A stretch of 64,000 nucleotides of DNA, from positions 144,705-208,704 of the forward strand of contig NZ_KQ948469.1 of the NCBI RefSeq assembly GCF_001514115.1, written 5' to 3'. A program made the position numbers and the translations under genes. The DNA comes from Streptomyces olivochromogenes (GTDB lineage Bacteria; Actinomycetota; Actinomycetes; Streptomycetales; Streptomycetaceae). This document shows, one piece after another, positions 35,422 to 44,637 of this stretch (positions are counted from its first letter, which is position 1; every line of letters begins with the position of its first letter). The notes below the pieces were generated by a model that saw only the letters and a list, made by a program, of their open reading frames with translations, ran no database searches and was not told where the DNA came from.

Positions 35422-38157
35422 ATGCAGAACTCCGCCGTCTTCGTCCCCCATTTCCACTGGGACCGGGAGTGGTACGAGCCGTTCCAGGTGTTCCGGCACC
35501 GGCTCGTCACCGCCCTGGACACCGTGCTGGAGACGGCCGAGGCGAACCCGGACTTCCGGTTCACCGTCGACGGGCAGATGGCCGCGGTCGAGGACTACCT
35601 GGAGATGCGGCCGGAGAACCGCGACCGCCTCGTGGCGCTGGTGCGCGAGGGCCGGCTCGCCATCGGACCGTGGCTGATCCTGCTCGACGAGTTCCTCTGC
35701 TCGGGCGAGACGATCGTGCGCAACCTCCGGATGGGCTGGGACGCGGCGGAGCGACTGGGCGGTGCGATGCCCGTCGGGTATCTGCCGGACATGTTCGGCC
35801 ACATCGCGCAGATGCCGCAGATCCTCGCCCGCGCCGGGATCGAGCACGCGGCGCTGTGGCGCGGCGTGCCCGGCTCCGTCGACGGCCACGCCTTCCGCTG
35901 GCGCGCGCCGGACGGCTCCCAGGTGCGCACCGAGTTCCTCTTCGACGGCTACGACAACGGTCTCGACGTCCTGCTGGTGCCCGACCGGATCGGCCGCGCG
36001 CTCGGCGACTACGCGCGGATGACGGCCGAGCGATGGGGCGGTGACCCGGTACTGGCGATGGCCGGAACCGACCACAACGCGCCCGACCCGCGACTGGCGG
36101 ACTGGCTGCGGCGCGCTTCCGGCGAGGAGCGCGCCATCACGATCGCGACCCTCGACGAGTACATCCGCGAGCACGTGCGGGACGAGGTGTCCGCCGTCGT
36201 CACCGGCGAGCTGCGCAGCCATGTCCGCGGCAACATCCTGCCCGGCGTGCTGTCCGTCCGGCTCGGACTCAAGCAGCGGATGGCCGTCGCCGAGCGCACT
36301 GTCGACCACGCCGAGCGGGTGAACGCTCTGTGGTCCCGGCGGGACGACGCACCGTTCCTCTCACTCGCCTGGCACAAGATCATCGAGTCGACGGCGCACG
36401 ACTCGGTCGTCGGCTCGGGCACCGACGAGACCTGCGACCAGGTCGACGCCCGCCTGGCCGAGGCCGCGCAGACCGCACGTGCCGTGCGGGACGCCGCGCT
36501 CGCCGAGCCCGCCGCCCGGGTGCCGAGCGACGCTCATCTCGTCGCCAACCCGCTGCCGTTCGCCCGTACGGCGCTGGTCGAGGTGGACGTCGTGGCGCCG
36601 CCGGCGGGAGCCGGTCTTGTCGCGACCGCCGCCGACGGCTCCACGCACTCCGTGCAACTGATCTCGCAGGCCCCGACCGTGCTGAGCGACGAGCGCATGG
36701 ACGCCTCCCAGCTCGAACGCGTCCTGCGCCGCATCCACCGCCGCGAGCTGTTCGGCCGGCTGATCGACCACTACGAACTCACCCCGAACTCCCTCGTCTT
36801 CCACCTCGCCGAAGTGCCCACCAGCGGACCGTTCGACCTGCTGATGCTGCGCCGCGAGGTCGCCGAGGCAGCCGCCGCGCACCCGGGCGAGTGGCGGGTG
36901 CTGACGCTGGAGGAGGCGCGGGCGACCGCGCTGGTGCCCGTGCACGTGCCCGCCTGCGGGCTGGCGAGCTTCCGGGTCGCGCCGAGCGAGCGGCCGGCCG
37001 CCCCGTCGGCCACCCTCGCGGATGCCACGGCGACGCCTCGCGGAGTGTCCAACGGCCTGGTCGACGTCGAGGTCGCCGCCGACGGCACCCTGACCGTGAC
37101 CGGCGCCGACGGCACCGTGCTGAGCGGCGTCGGCCGCCTCGTCGACGGCGGTGACCGCGGCGACAGCTACAACTACGCGCCCCCGGCGCGGGACGTACTC
37201 GTGTCGGAGCCGGTGGAGACGACCGTCGACGTCCTCGAAGAGGGTCCGCTGCGCTCCAGGCTGCGGATCACCCGCGTCTACGCGTGGCCCGCCGCGCTCT
37301 GCGACGACCGCGATCTGCGCGCCGAGCGGACCCTGGCGACTCCGGTGGAGACGCTCGTGGAGGTGCGCGCGGGCGAGCCGTTCGTCCGGGTCTCCACGTC
37401 GTTCCTGAACCAGTCCGCCGACCACCGGCTGCGTTTCCACGTGCCGCTGCCCGGGCCGGTGGCCGTCTCCGCGTCCGCCGGGCAGTTCGCCGTGACCGAG
37501 CGCGGGCTCACCGCCGAGGGCGGATGGGGCGAGTACCCGCTGCCGACCTTCCCGGCGAGCTCCTTCGTGTCTGCCGGACCGGCGACCGTGCTGCTCGACC
37601 ACTCCAGCGAGTACGAACTCGTCGACGGCGGCGCCGAACTGGCCATCACCCTGCTGCGCGCGATCGGCTCGATCAGCGTCAACATCCACCCCCTGCGCGA
37701 CGAGCCCGCGGCAAGCGAGATCCCCGCACCGGGTGCGCAGGACCTCGGCATGCGGATCACGAACCGCTTCGCCGTACTGCCCTCCTCGACCGGCTGGCAG
37801 GGGGCCGACGCGGTCGCCCTCGCCGAGGAGTTCCGGAACAACGTGCTCGTCACCCGCGGCACCGCGCCCGGCGGAGGCGACCTGCCGGACGACGCGACCG
37901 GACTCCGGGTCGACGGCAGGGACGTCCTCGTCTCCAGCGTCCGCCGCGTCACCGACGACGAGCGCGGGTCCGGAACCGAGGTGCGGCTGACCGCGATGAG
38001 CGACACCGGCTCGGTCGTCCGGGTGACGGGCTCGTTCACCGAGGCGACGACGGTCGACCTGCTCGGCAGACCGCTCCCCGCGGAAGCGGAACCGTCCGGC
38101 GACGGCCTCGAACTCGCCCTCGGCCCCTGGGAGATCCGCACCGTGGTCCTCCGCTAG
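35422..38157 (+). CDS. GH38 alpha-mannosidase
   Basis: A protein of 911 residues. It shows the family-38 layout: VPHFHWDREWYEPF at the N-terminus, with zinc-binding His and Asp; GYLPDMFGHIAQMPQIL, containing the nucleophile Asp; AWHKIIESTAHDSVVGSGTDE in the helical middle domain; and beta-sandwich domains to the end. There is no signal peptide, so it acts in the cytosol on imported sugars. ATG 35422 is chosen because the conserved HWDREW motif follows at once; GTG 35377 is in frame and overlaps the permease stop. Likely same operon as the importer. Confidence 0.9.
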   Translation: MQNSAVFVPHFHWDREWYEPFQVFRHRLVTALDTVLETAEANPDFRFTVDGQMAAVEDYLEMRPENRDRLVALVREGRLAIGPWLILLDEFLCSGETIVRNLRMGWDAAERLGGAMPVGYLPDMFGHIAQMPQILARAGIEHAALWRGVPGSVDGHAFRWRAPDGSQVRTEFLFDGYDNGLDVLLVPDRIGRALGDYARMTAERWGGDPVLAMAGTDHNAPDPRLADWLRRASGEERAITIATLDEYIREHVRDEVSAVVTGELRSHVRGNILPGVLSVRLGLKQRMAVAERTVDHAERVNALWSRRDDAPFLSLAWHKIIESTAHDSVVGSGTDETCDQVDARLAEAAQTARAVRDAALAEPAARVPSDAHLVANPLPFARTALVEVDVVAPPAGAGLVATAADGSTHSVQLISQAPTVLSDERMDASQLERVLRRIHRRELFGRLIDHYELTPNSLVFHLAEVPTSGPFDLLMLRREVAEAAAAHPGEWRVLTLEEARATALVPVHVPACGLASFRVAPSERPAAPSATLADATATPRGVSNGLVDVEVAADGTLTVTGADGTVLSGVGRLVDGGDRGDSYNYAPPARDVLVSEPVETTVDVLEEGPLRSRLRITRVYAWPAALCDDRDLRAERTLATPVETLVEVRAGEPFVRVSTSFLNQSADHRLRFHVPLPGPVAVSASAGQFAVTERGLTAEGGWGEYPLPTFPASSFVSAGPATVLLDHSSEYELVDGGAELAITLLRAIGSISVNIHPLRDEPAASEIPAPGAQDLGMRITNRFAVLPSSTGWQGADAVALAEEFRNNVLVTRGTAPGGGDLPDDATGLRVDGRDVLVSSVRRVTDDERGSGTEVRLTAMSDTGSVVRVTGSFTEATTVDLLGRPLPAEAEPSGDGLELALGPWEIRTVVLR

Positions 38158-38203
38158 CCCCATCCAAAAATTCCCCGGCTGCCACCAAGAAAGTTGTGAC
38201 CTC

Positions 38204-41188
38204 TTGCCCTCCGAGCTTTCCGCCTACGTTTCGGACCCCACACCCGGGCGCGGTGCGCTACGCCCGGCGCGCTCGTGGCTGCACTCCGACGCTCCCTCCC
38301 TCTCGCTGAACGGAGCCTGGCGTTTCCGGCTGTCGCCCACGGCGTCGGTGGCACAGGACTTCGCGGCCGAAGAATTCGACGACCACGGCTGGGAGAGCAT
38401 CCCGGTGCCGTCCCACTGGGTGCTGGAGGGCGACGGAGCCCACGGTAGGCCGATCTACACCAACATCCAGTTCCCGTTCCCGATCGACCCGCCCCACGTC
38501 CCGGACGAGAACCCCACCGGCGACTACCGGCGTCACTTCGCCGTACCCGCCGACTGGTCCGACGCCGAGCGGATCGTGCTGCGGTTCGACGGTGTCGAGT
38601 CGCTCTTCCGGGTCTGGGTCAACGGTGTCGACATCGGCAGCGCCGCCGGCAGCCGGCTCGCCCACGAGTTCGACATCACGCCGGCGGTGCGTCCGGGCGA
38701 CAACGTCATCGCCGTACGGGTGCATCAGTGGTCGGCTGCCAGTTACGTCGAGGACCAGGACCAGTGGTGGCTGCCCGGCATCTTCCGCGACGTCACGCTG
38801 ACCGCCCGGCCGGCCGGCGGCATCGAGGACGTCTGGCTGCGGACCGGGTTCCACGACGGCCGCGGGCGTGTCGAGGCGGAGATCACCGCCGAGGGGTCCG
38901 CGTTCCCTGTCACCCTGCGCATCCCCGAACTCGGCGTCGAGCAGGTCTGGGAGACCGCGGCCGACGTGACGCCTGTCGACGCCGGCGAGGTGGAGCCCTG
39001 GTCCGCCGAACGGCCCCGCCTCTACGACGCCACCGTGTCGACGGCGGCGGAGAGCATCGCGCTGCGCGTGGGCTTCCGTACGGTCGAGATCCGCGGTGAC
39101 CGGTTCCTGGTCAACGGTCGTCGTGTCGTGTTTCACGGGGTCAACCGCCACGAGGCGCACCCCGTGCGCGGCCGGGTCTTCGACGAGGAGCACGCCCGCG
39201 AGGACCTGGCCCGGATGAAGCGGTTCAACGTGAACGCGATCCGCACCAGCCACTACCCGCCGCATCCGCGTCTGCTCGACCTCGCCGACGAACTCGGCTT
39301 CTGGGTCGTGCTCGAATGCGACCTGGAGACCCACGGCTTCGAGAAGCTCGGCTGGGTGGGCAACCCGAGCGACGACCCGGCGTGGCGGGAGGCGTACCTC
39401 GACCGCATCCGGCGGACGGTGGAACGGGACAAGAACCACCCGAGCATCGTGATCTGGTCGCTCGGCAACGAGTCGGGTACCGGGAGCAACCTCGCCGCCA
39501 TGTCGGCCTGGGTGCACGCCCGGGACGCCGAACGCCCCGTGCACTACGAGGGTGACTACACCGGTGAGTACACCGACGTGTACTCGCGTATGTACGCGTC
39601 GGCGGCGGAGACCGAGCGCATCGGCACCGCCGGCACGGACACGCCGCTGCTGAACTGCACCCCCGCGCAGAGCGCCCGGCAGCGCGCCAAGCCGTTCCTG
39701 CTGTGCGAGTACGCCCACGCCATGGGCAACGGGCCGGGGGCGCTCGATCAGTACGAGGCGCTGGTCCACGAACATCCGCGGCTGCACGGCGGATTCGTCT
39801 GGGAATGGCGCGACCACGGCATCCTGACCACAGCGCCGGACGGCAGCGCGTACCACGCCTACGGGGGCGACTTCGGGGAGGTCGTGCACGACGGCAACTT
39901 CGTGATGGACGGCATGCTGCTGAGCGACGACGTCCCGACGCCCAGCCTGTACGAGTACAAGGCGGTCGTACAGCCGGTCCGTTTCGTCTTCGACGGCGAC
40001 AAGGTCGCGGTGACGAACCTGCGGCACTCGGCCGACACGTCCGACCTGCGTTTTCGCTGGCGCGTGGAGCACGACGGAACGCCTGTGGACGCCGGGGACC
40101 TGGAGGTCCCGGTGGTCGCTGCGGGCGAGTCGGGGTGGGTGTCCCTCCCGCCGGTCCCGGTGGCGCCCGAGGGCGAGACATGGCTGACGATCGACGCGGT
40201 ACTGGCGACCGCCGCCCCCTGGGCCCCCCAGGGCCATGTGGTGGCCACCGTCCAGTCGGACCGTTCGCCGCACATTCCCGTGCCCGCCGTCCGGCACCGC
40301 ACGGGCTGGCGACCGGACGCCGGAACGCTGACGCTCGGGGCCGCCGAGTTCGTGGACGGCTGCCTCGTGAACCTGGCCGGCCGCGCCGTGACAGGACCAC
40401 GGCTGGAGTTGTTCCGTGCCCCGACCGACAACGACGAGAGCCCGTCGGACGGTGTGGAGGAGAGCGACGCGAGTGTCCCGGGGGTGTCCAACGCCGAGCT
40501 GTGGCGTCGTGACGGTCTCGACCGCCTGACCGCACGTCGTGTGTCGGTGGAGCGACCCCACGACAGGACGGACGCGCTGCGCACGCTCGACAAGGTCTCC
40601 GCGGCGAACTCCGCCCTGTTCGTGATGGTGGAGTCCGTCTGGTCGCTCGAAGCCGGCGAACTCGAACTCCGGGTGGAGATCGAGCCCTCGCGCGGCTGGA
40701 GCACGGTGTGGCCGCGGATCGGCATCCGCTTCGACCTGCCCGACGGCGGGGCACCCGTCGATGGCGCCGAGTGGTTCGGGCTCGGCCCGTCGGAGTCGTA
40801 CCCCGACAGTCTGCGGGCGGCCCGCACCGGCCGTTTCTCCTCCGGCATCGACGACCTCTCGGTCGACTACGCACGTCCCCAGGAGACCGGACACCGGTCA
40901 GGCCTGCGCCGGCTGACCCTCACGAGCACGGGCACGGAGGTGTTCCGGCTCGAGGCGCTGCCCGACACGCACGGACGGCGGCCCGGCTTCACGCTCAGCC
41001 GCCACACGCCCCAGGAGCTCGCACGGGCCGGACACCCGTATGAGCTCCCCGCCTCGACGACGAGCCGTCTGACCATCGACGCGGCGCAGCACGGGCTCGG
41101 TTCGCGCTCGTGCGGCCCGGATGTGTGGCCCGAGTTCGCCCTGCGTCCGGAGGCGCGCACGATCAGGCTGCGCATCACGGCGGGCTGA
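38204..41188 (+). CDS. GH2 beta-galactosidase (LacZ-type)
   Basis: A protein of 994 residues with all five LacZ-type domains. VFHGVNRHEAHPVRGR and AIRTSHYPPHPRLLDLADE are conserved, WSLGNESGTGSNL holds the acid/base Glu, and LCEYAHAMGNGPG the nucleophile Glu; a small-chain-like C-terminal domain follows. No signal peptide. The most plausible start is TTG 38204, with only a weak purine stretch before it. With the mannosidase it probably removes terminal galactose from imported glycans. Followed by a terminator. Confidence 0.9.
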   Translation: MPSELSAYVSDPTPGRGALRPARSWLHSDAPSLSLNGAWRFRLSPTASVAQDFAAEEFDDHGWESIPVPSHWVLEGDGAHGRPIYTNIQFPFPIDPPHVPDENPTGDYRRHFAVPADWSDAERIVLRFDGVESLFRVWVNGVDIGSAAGSRLAHEFDITPAVRPGDNVIAVRVHQWSAASYVEDQDQWWLPGIFRDVTLTARPAGGIEDVWLRTGFHDGRGRVEAEITAEGSAFPVTLRIPELGVEQVWETAADVTPVDAGEVEPWSAERPRLYDATVSTAAESIALRVGFRTVEIRGDRFLVNGRRVVFHGVNRHEAHPVRGRVFDEEHAREDLARMKRFNVNAIRTSHYPPHPRLLDLADELGFWVVLECDLETHGFEKLGWVGNPSDDPAWREAYLDRIRRTVERDKNHPSIVIWSLGNESGTGSNLAAMSAWVHARDAERPVHYEGDYTGEYTDVYSRMYASAAETERIGTAGTDTPLLNCTPAQSARQRAKPFLLCEYAHAMGNGPGALDQYEALVHEHPRLHGGFVWEWRDHGILTTAPDGSAYHAYGGDFGEVVHDGNFVMDGMLLSDDVPTPSLYEYKAVVQPVRFVFDGDKVAVTNLRHSADTSDLRFRWRVEHDGTPVDAGDLEVPVVAAGESGWVSLPPVPVAPEGETWLTIDAVLATAAPWAPQGHVVATVQSDRSPHIPVPAVRHRTGWRPDAGTLTLGAAEFVDGCLVNLAGRAVTGPRLELFRAPTDNDESPSDGVEESDASVPGVSNAELWRRDGLDRLTARRVSVERPHDRTDALRTLDKVSAANSALFVMVESVWSLEAGELELRVEIEPSRGWSTVWPRIGIRFDLPDGGAPVDGAEWFGLGPSESYPDSLRAARTGRFSSGIDDLSVDYARPQETGHRSGLRRLTLTSTGTEVFRLEALPDTHGRRPGFTLSRHTPQELARAGHPYELPASTTSRLTIDAAQHGLGSRSCGPDVWPEFALRPEARTIRLRITAG

Positions 41189-41231
41189 CCTCCCCGGCTC
41201 CCGGCCGACGGAGCACCGAACCGCGAGGGGC

Positions 41232-41275
41232 ACCCGTGCCGGCCGACCGCAGCACAGCGGCCGGCCGGCACGGGT
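41232..41275 (+). terminator. Hairpin terminator after the beta-galactosidase gene
   Basis: A 14-bp perfect stem (41232-41245 with 41262-41275) encloses a 16-base loop, about 45 bases after the stop codon. It ends the importer-glycosidase operon. Confidence 0.75.
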
Positions 41276-41320
41276 CTTGCGTGTGAGCCACCGGTGGCGC
41301 GCCTCTCCTCGACCAGGGCC

Positions 41321-41374
41321 GTTCACTAAACCGAACGATATGTTCACTAGCCCCGAGAGTTCGGTATAGTGAAC
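41321..41374. promoter_or_regulatory. Promoter with inverted-repeat operator before the XRE-cupin gene
   Basis: The 16-mer GTTCACTAAACCGAAC (41321-41336) recurs inverted as GTTCGGTATAGTGAAC (41359-41374), one mismatch. A third half-site GTTCACTA lies at 41342-41349. TATAGT (41365-41370) is a good -10, with TTCACT (41343-41348) 16 bases upstream as -35. The repeats therefore overlap the promoter, as for an autorepressor. Confidence 0.7.
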
Positions 41375-41447
41375 GCATGGTTCATTTGATCGGGGCTCTT
41401 CGGGCCCGCGTCCGCGTCTCCTGCACCGCAACCCACAGGAGCCGCTG

Positions 41448-42023
41448 ATGACGCCCCCTCCGTCCGGCCGCCAGCCGGTGAGCAGTACCGCAGCCGCGGT
41501 CGGCGCGAAGATCCGCCTGCGCCGCCAGCAGCGCGGCATGAGCGCCGCGGAGATGGCCCGCCGCGCCGGGTTGAGCAAGGCCACCTTGTCGCAGCTGGAG
41601 GCCGGCAACGGCAATCCGACGATCGACACCCTGGATGCGATCGCGATCGCCCTGCGCATTCCGATCGCCGACCTGCTGGCGCGTGACGCCGACACCGGCC
41701 CGGTCTTCCGGCCGGGTACGGACGTCGAGCCCGGCGAGGTCTCCCGGGAACTGCTGCGCCGCATCAGCAGCGGCAACAGCCTGGAGATCTGGCGACTGCG
41801 CATTCCGCCCGAGACGGAGCTGCCCGGCGTCCCGCACGCCACCGGCACGATCGAGCACCTGCTCATCGCCACCGGGCACGTCACCGCCGGCCCTGTCGAC
41901 GCCCCGCAGGATCTGGGCCCCGGCGACATGCTCGCCTTCGCAGGGGACGCCCCGCACTTCTACCGCACCGGCGCGGAGGAAGTGGACATCACCGTCGTCT
42001 TCGCCTCCCCCATCAGCACCTGA
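41448..42023 (+). CDS. XRE-cupin transcriptional regulator
   Basis: A protein of 191 residues. The N-terminal helix-turn-helix is MARRAGLSKATLSQLEAGNGNPTI (residues ~35-60) and the C-terminal part a small cupin (ATGTIEHLLIATGHVTAG, LGPGDMLAFAGDAPHFY). GGAG lies before the ATG. It is 18 bases upstream of the threonine aldolase gene, hence co-transcribed and probably regulating amino-acid catabolism in response to a metabolite in the cupin pocket. It most likely binds the inverted repeat at 41321-41374. Confidence 0.85.
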   Translation: MTPPPSGRQPVSSTAAAVGAKIRLRRQQRGMSAAEMARRAGLSKATLSQLEAGNGNPTIDTLDAIAIALRIPIADLLARDADTGPVFRPGTDVEPGEVSRELLRRISSGNSLEIWRLRIPPETELPGVPHATGTIEHLLIATGHVTAGPVDAPQDLGPGDMLAFAGDAPHFYRTGAEEVDITVVFASPIST

Positions 42024-42041
42024 GACCAAGGAAGACGCCTC

Positions 42042-43103
42042 ATGAGCACCACCATCGCCATCACCCCCTCCAGCCGTGCCTTCATCAGCGACAACATGGC
42101 CGGGGCATCCCCGCAGATAGCCCAGGCCGTCGCCGACGCGGCCGCCGGGCAGGTCCTGCCGTACGGCAACGACCCCTTCACCGACAGCGCTCGCCGCAGG
42201 CTCAGCGAGATCTTCGAGCGGGACGTCGATGTCTTCCCGGTCTCCACCGGGTCCGCCGCCAACGGCCTGAGCCTGGCCGCCCTCACCCCGCCGTGGGGCA
42301 GCGTGCTCTCCCACCCCGACAGCCACATCAACACCGACGAATGCGGCGCTCCGGAGTTCTTCACCAACGGCGCCAAGCTCGTCGGTGTGCCAGGCCCCGA
42401 CAGCAAGATCGACCCCGAGGCGCTGCGGGTGGCGGTGCGCCGCCGGGCCGGTGACGTGCACAGCGTGCAGCCGTCCGTGGTGAGCGTCAGTCAGGCCACC
42501 GAGAGCGGCAGCGTCTACACCCTGGAGGAGATCCGGGGACTGTCCGCCATCGCCAAGGACGCGGGACTGCGCGTCCACATGGACGGCGCGCGCTTCGCCA
42601 ACGCCCTGGACCATCTCGGCGCCACCCCGGCCGAGATGACCTGGAAGGCCGGCGTCGACGTCCTGTCCTTCGGCGCCACCAAGAACGGCGCGATGACCGC
42701 CGACGCCATCGTCTCCTTCGACCCCGCACTCGCCGCCGAACTCGCCTTCCGCGTCAAGCGTGCCGGCCAGCTCGCCTCCAAGATGCGCTTCCATACGGCC
42801 CAGATCGACGCGTACCTCACCGACGGCCTGTGGCTGCACAACGCCCGCCAGGCCAACGCGATGGCCACCCGCCTCGGCGACGGCCTCAAGTCCATCCCCG
42901 GCACCGGCCTTCTGGCCACCCCACAGGCCAACATCCTCTTCTGCCGCCTGCCCCAGCAGGTCACCGAGGGACTCCTCGCCGAGGGCTACGTGTTCTACCA
43001 CGACCGTTGGGAACCGGGGATCGTCCGGTTCGTCACCGCCTTCTCCCACAGCGCCGACGACATCGACCAGCTACTCGACGCGGTCCGCCGCCACACCCGC
43101 TGA
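42042..43103 (+). CDS. Low-specificity threonine aldolase-like PLP enzyme
   Basis: A protein of 353 residues of the beta-eliminating lyase fold. FISDNMAGASPQIAQAV and LPYGNDPFTDSARRRL form the N-terminal part; VHMDGARFANAL holds the Asp pairing with the PLP nitrogen; VLSFGATKNGAM holds the Lys that binds PLP. It cleaves beta-hydroxy amino acids to glycine and an aldehyde. AAGGAAG precedes the ATG. Second gene of the XRE-cupin operon. Confidence 0.88.
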   Translation: MSTTIAITPSSRAFISDNMAGASPQIAQAVADAAAGQVLPYGNDPFTDSARRRLSEIFERDVDVFPVSTGSAANGLSLAALTPPWGSVLSHPDSHINTDECGAPEFFTNGAKLVGVPGPDSKIDPEALRVAVRRRAGDVHSVQPSVVSVSQATESGSVYTLEEIRGLSAIAKDAGLRVHMDGARFANALDHLGATPAEMTWKAGVDVLSFGATKNGAMTADAIVSFDPALAAELAFRVKRAGQLASKMRFHTAQIDAYLTDGLWLHNARQANAMATRLGDGLKSIPGTGLLATPQANILFCRLPQQVTEGLLAEGYVFYHDRWEPGIVRFVTAFSHSADDIDQLLDAVRRHTR

Positions 43104-43325
43104 CCGGCGCCCGGGGTAGACGTCTCGTAGCCGCTCCAGCAGCAACGAACCTGCCCGCCAGGACCAGTCCTCAGCTTGTTCCTCGACCATCGACGGCACA
43201 CCCGCGTCGCGGACGACGAGGCCGTCCCAGCACCACCAGTAGTCCCCTTCTGATTCGCCTGCCTGCCCGGTGGGCCATAAGTCCGTCGCGCCATCTCCGT
43301 GCTTGGTGGTAATGACTGCGGGCAT
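43071..43325 (-). CDS. Small ORF, possible protein fragment
   Basis: An 84-residue frame that looks like real protein (GDYWWCWDGLVVRDAGVP, EDWSWRAGSLLLERLRDVY) rather than a shadow. Its ATG (43325) overlaps the ATG of the YCII gene on the other strand, no ribosome site is visible, and its end overlaps the threonine aldolase by 33 bases. It may be the 3' part of a gene cut by rearrangement. Family not recognised. Confidence 0.35.
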   Translation of the reverse strand: MPAVITTKHGDGATDLWPTGQAGESEGDYWWCWDGLVVRDAGVPSMVEEQAEDWSWRAGSLLLERLRDVYPGRRSAGVAADRVE

Positions 43326-43875
43326 GGAATTCTTCTGCTATCACCGCGATCGGTCCGGCTCCGTGGCGTTGCGCAGCGAGTTGTTGGAAGAGCATTGGTC
43401 CTATATGGACCTGTACGCGAAGGAGATGATCGCCCGCGGCCCGACCCTCGCCGGCGACGGCGACATGCCCACCGGCAGCGTGCACATCGTCGACCTGCCA
43501 GATCCCGCCGCCGCCCGCGCGTTCGCCTTCGACGAGCCCGGCTATCAGGCCGGCGTGTACCGGGACGTGCTGCTGCGCCGGTGGCGCAACATGCTGGGGC
43601 GCACCATGTGGGACTTCCCCGGTGGCCGGACCGGTGGCAACCGGTACCTGGTGCTCGGCCTCGGCTCGGGGGAGCCCGCCGATGCCCCCGTGCCGCCCGA
43701 CCGGGACGAGCTGATCGCATACGGGCCGCTGCTGTCCGACGACGGCGCCACCTGGCTGGGTACGGCGGCACTGGTCCGGGCGCCGGACCCGGACACGGCA
43801 CGCGCTGTCCTGATCCCGGACCGGTACGCCGACATCGAGGTCCACAACTGGCAGTTCGGCGGTCGGCCGTCATGA
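43324..43875 (+). CDS. YCII-related protein with two repeats
   Basis: A protein of 183 residues. Two consecutive ferredoxin-like YCII units are visible: EEHWSYMDLYAKEMIARGPTL with DLPDPAAARAFAFDEP, and a second one around DELIAYGPLLSDDGATWLG with PDPDTARAVL. YCII proteins are small dimeric enzymes or sensors of uncertain chemistry; here the dimer may be fused in one chain. There is no strong ribosome site. Confidence 0.7.
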   Translation: MEFFCYHRDRSGSVALRSELLEEHWSYMDLYAKEMIARGPTLAGDGDMPTGSVHIVDLPDPAAARAFAFDEPGYQAGVYRDVLLRRWRNMLGRTMWDFPGGRTGGNRYLVLGLGSGEPADAPVPPDRDELIAYGPLLSDDGATWLGTAALVRAPDPDTARAVLIPDRYADIEVHNWQFGGRPS

Positions 43876-44036
43876 ACCATTTGACCATGCTTCATGGTGC
43901 TCGGGTCATCGTTCGTGGTCGAGCGGGACCCGGGTGAGGCCGACGTCTTCCGCGGCGCCGTCCTGGTCGCCGTCGATGCGGCGGCCCAGGTCGGCAAGGG
44001 CGGGGGCCGGAACTCCTCCAACCGGCCCCCGACCGC

Positions 44037-44603
44037 TCAACGTTGCTTCTCGACGTCCTTCACCGAGGTCGGTCCCAACTGCTTGGCGCTGGCGTACTCC
44101 GGCATCGTCATGGGCTTGTCGAACAGGAAGAACGACTGGTTCGTCCCGACCGTGAACTCCATGTACGCGCCCGTCGTGGCGTCGAATCCGTAGTAGGCGT
44201 TGCAGGTGGAACCCGTCGTGTACGTGCCGTCCATGCCGGGCTGCGCGAGGACCGCGACGCCGTTGGAGTAGGACTCCACTCTCTCCGTCGGAGTGAGCAT
44301 CTTGCAGCGCGGCACGGGCAGGCCCTTCATGATGAAGTACCCGTACTCGCCGTTGGCGTTCTGTATGTAGACGTACGAGAGTTTGCCCCGCTTCCCCCAC
44401 GTCTTGATCCACTGGTTGATCGCCTCGCGGGTCGGCGAGTACTCCATGCGGCCCGCCGGCTGCTGGGCCACGAGGTGGTCGTAGGTGTCCTGCTTGCGCT
44501 GGTTCTCCTTGTCCTGGCTGGAGTCCTCGGTGCAGGACGTCACGGTCAGGCCCACGACGAGCGCGATGACGGCGGCCAGGGCCATGCGTACGAACTTCTT
44601 CAT
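44037..44603 (-). CDS. Lipoprotein of unknown function
   Basis: A protein of 188 residues with a lipoprotein signal (MKKFVRMALAAVIALV then TVTSCTED, lipidated Cys ~24). The mature part begins with a charged helix (DKENQRKQDTYDHLVAQQ), followed by a soluble domain (KLSYVYIQNANGEYGYFIMKG, MEFTVGTNQSFFLFD). I do not recognise it; the YVYIQNxxG..YFIMKG pattern resembles lipoproteins of actinobacterial mobile or integrated regions. It is 34 bases downstream of the next entry and likely co-transcribed. Confidence 0.7.
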   Translation of the reverse strand: MKKFVRMALAAVIALVVGLTVTSCTEDSSQDKENQRKQDTYDHLVAQQPAGRMEYSPTREAINQWIKTWGKRGKLSYVYIQNANGEYGYFIMKGLPVPRCKMLTPTERVESYSNGVAVLAQPGMDGTYTTGSTCNAYYGFDATTGAYMEFTVGTNQSFFLFDKPMTMPEYASAKQLGPTSVKDVEKQR

Positions 44604-44637
44604 GCGGTGCTGCCCTCTTCCCGGGATGAGATGGGGA

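Noticed and set aside
38258..40894. An 878-codon frame antisense to the beta-galactosidase gene
   Set aside because: Shadow of codon bias; repetitive composition, no motif, and the sense frame has a complete GH2 active site.
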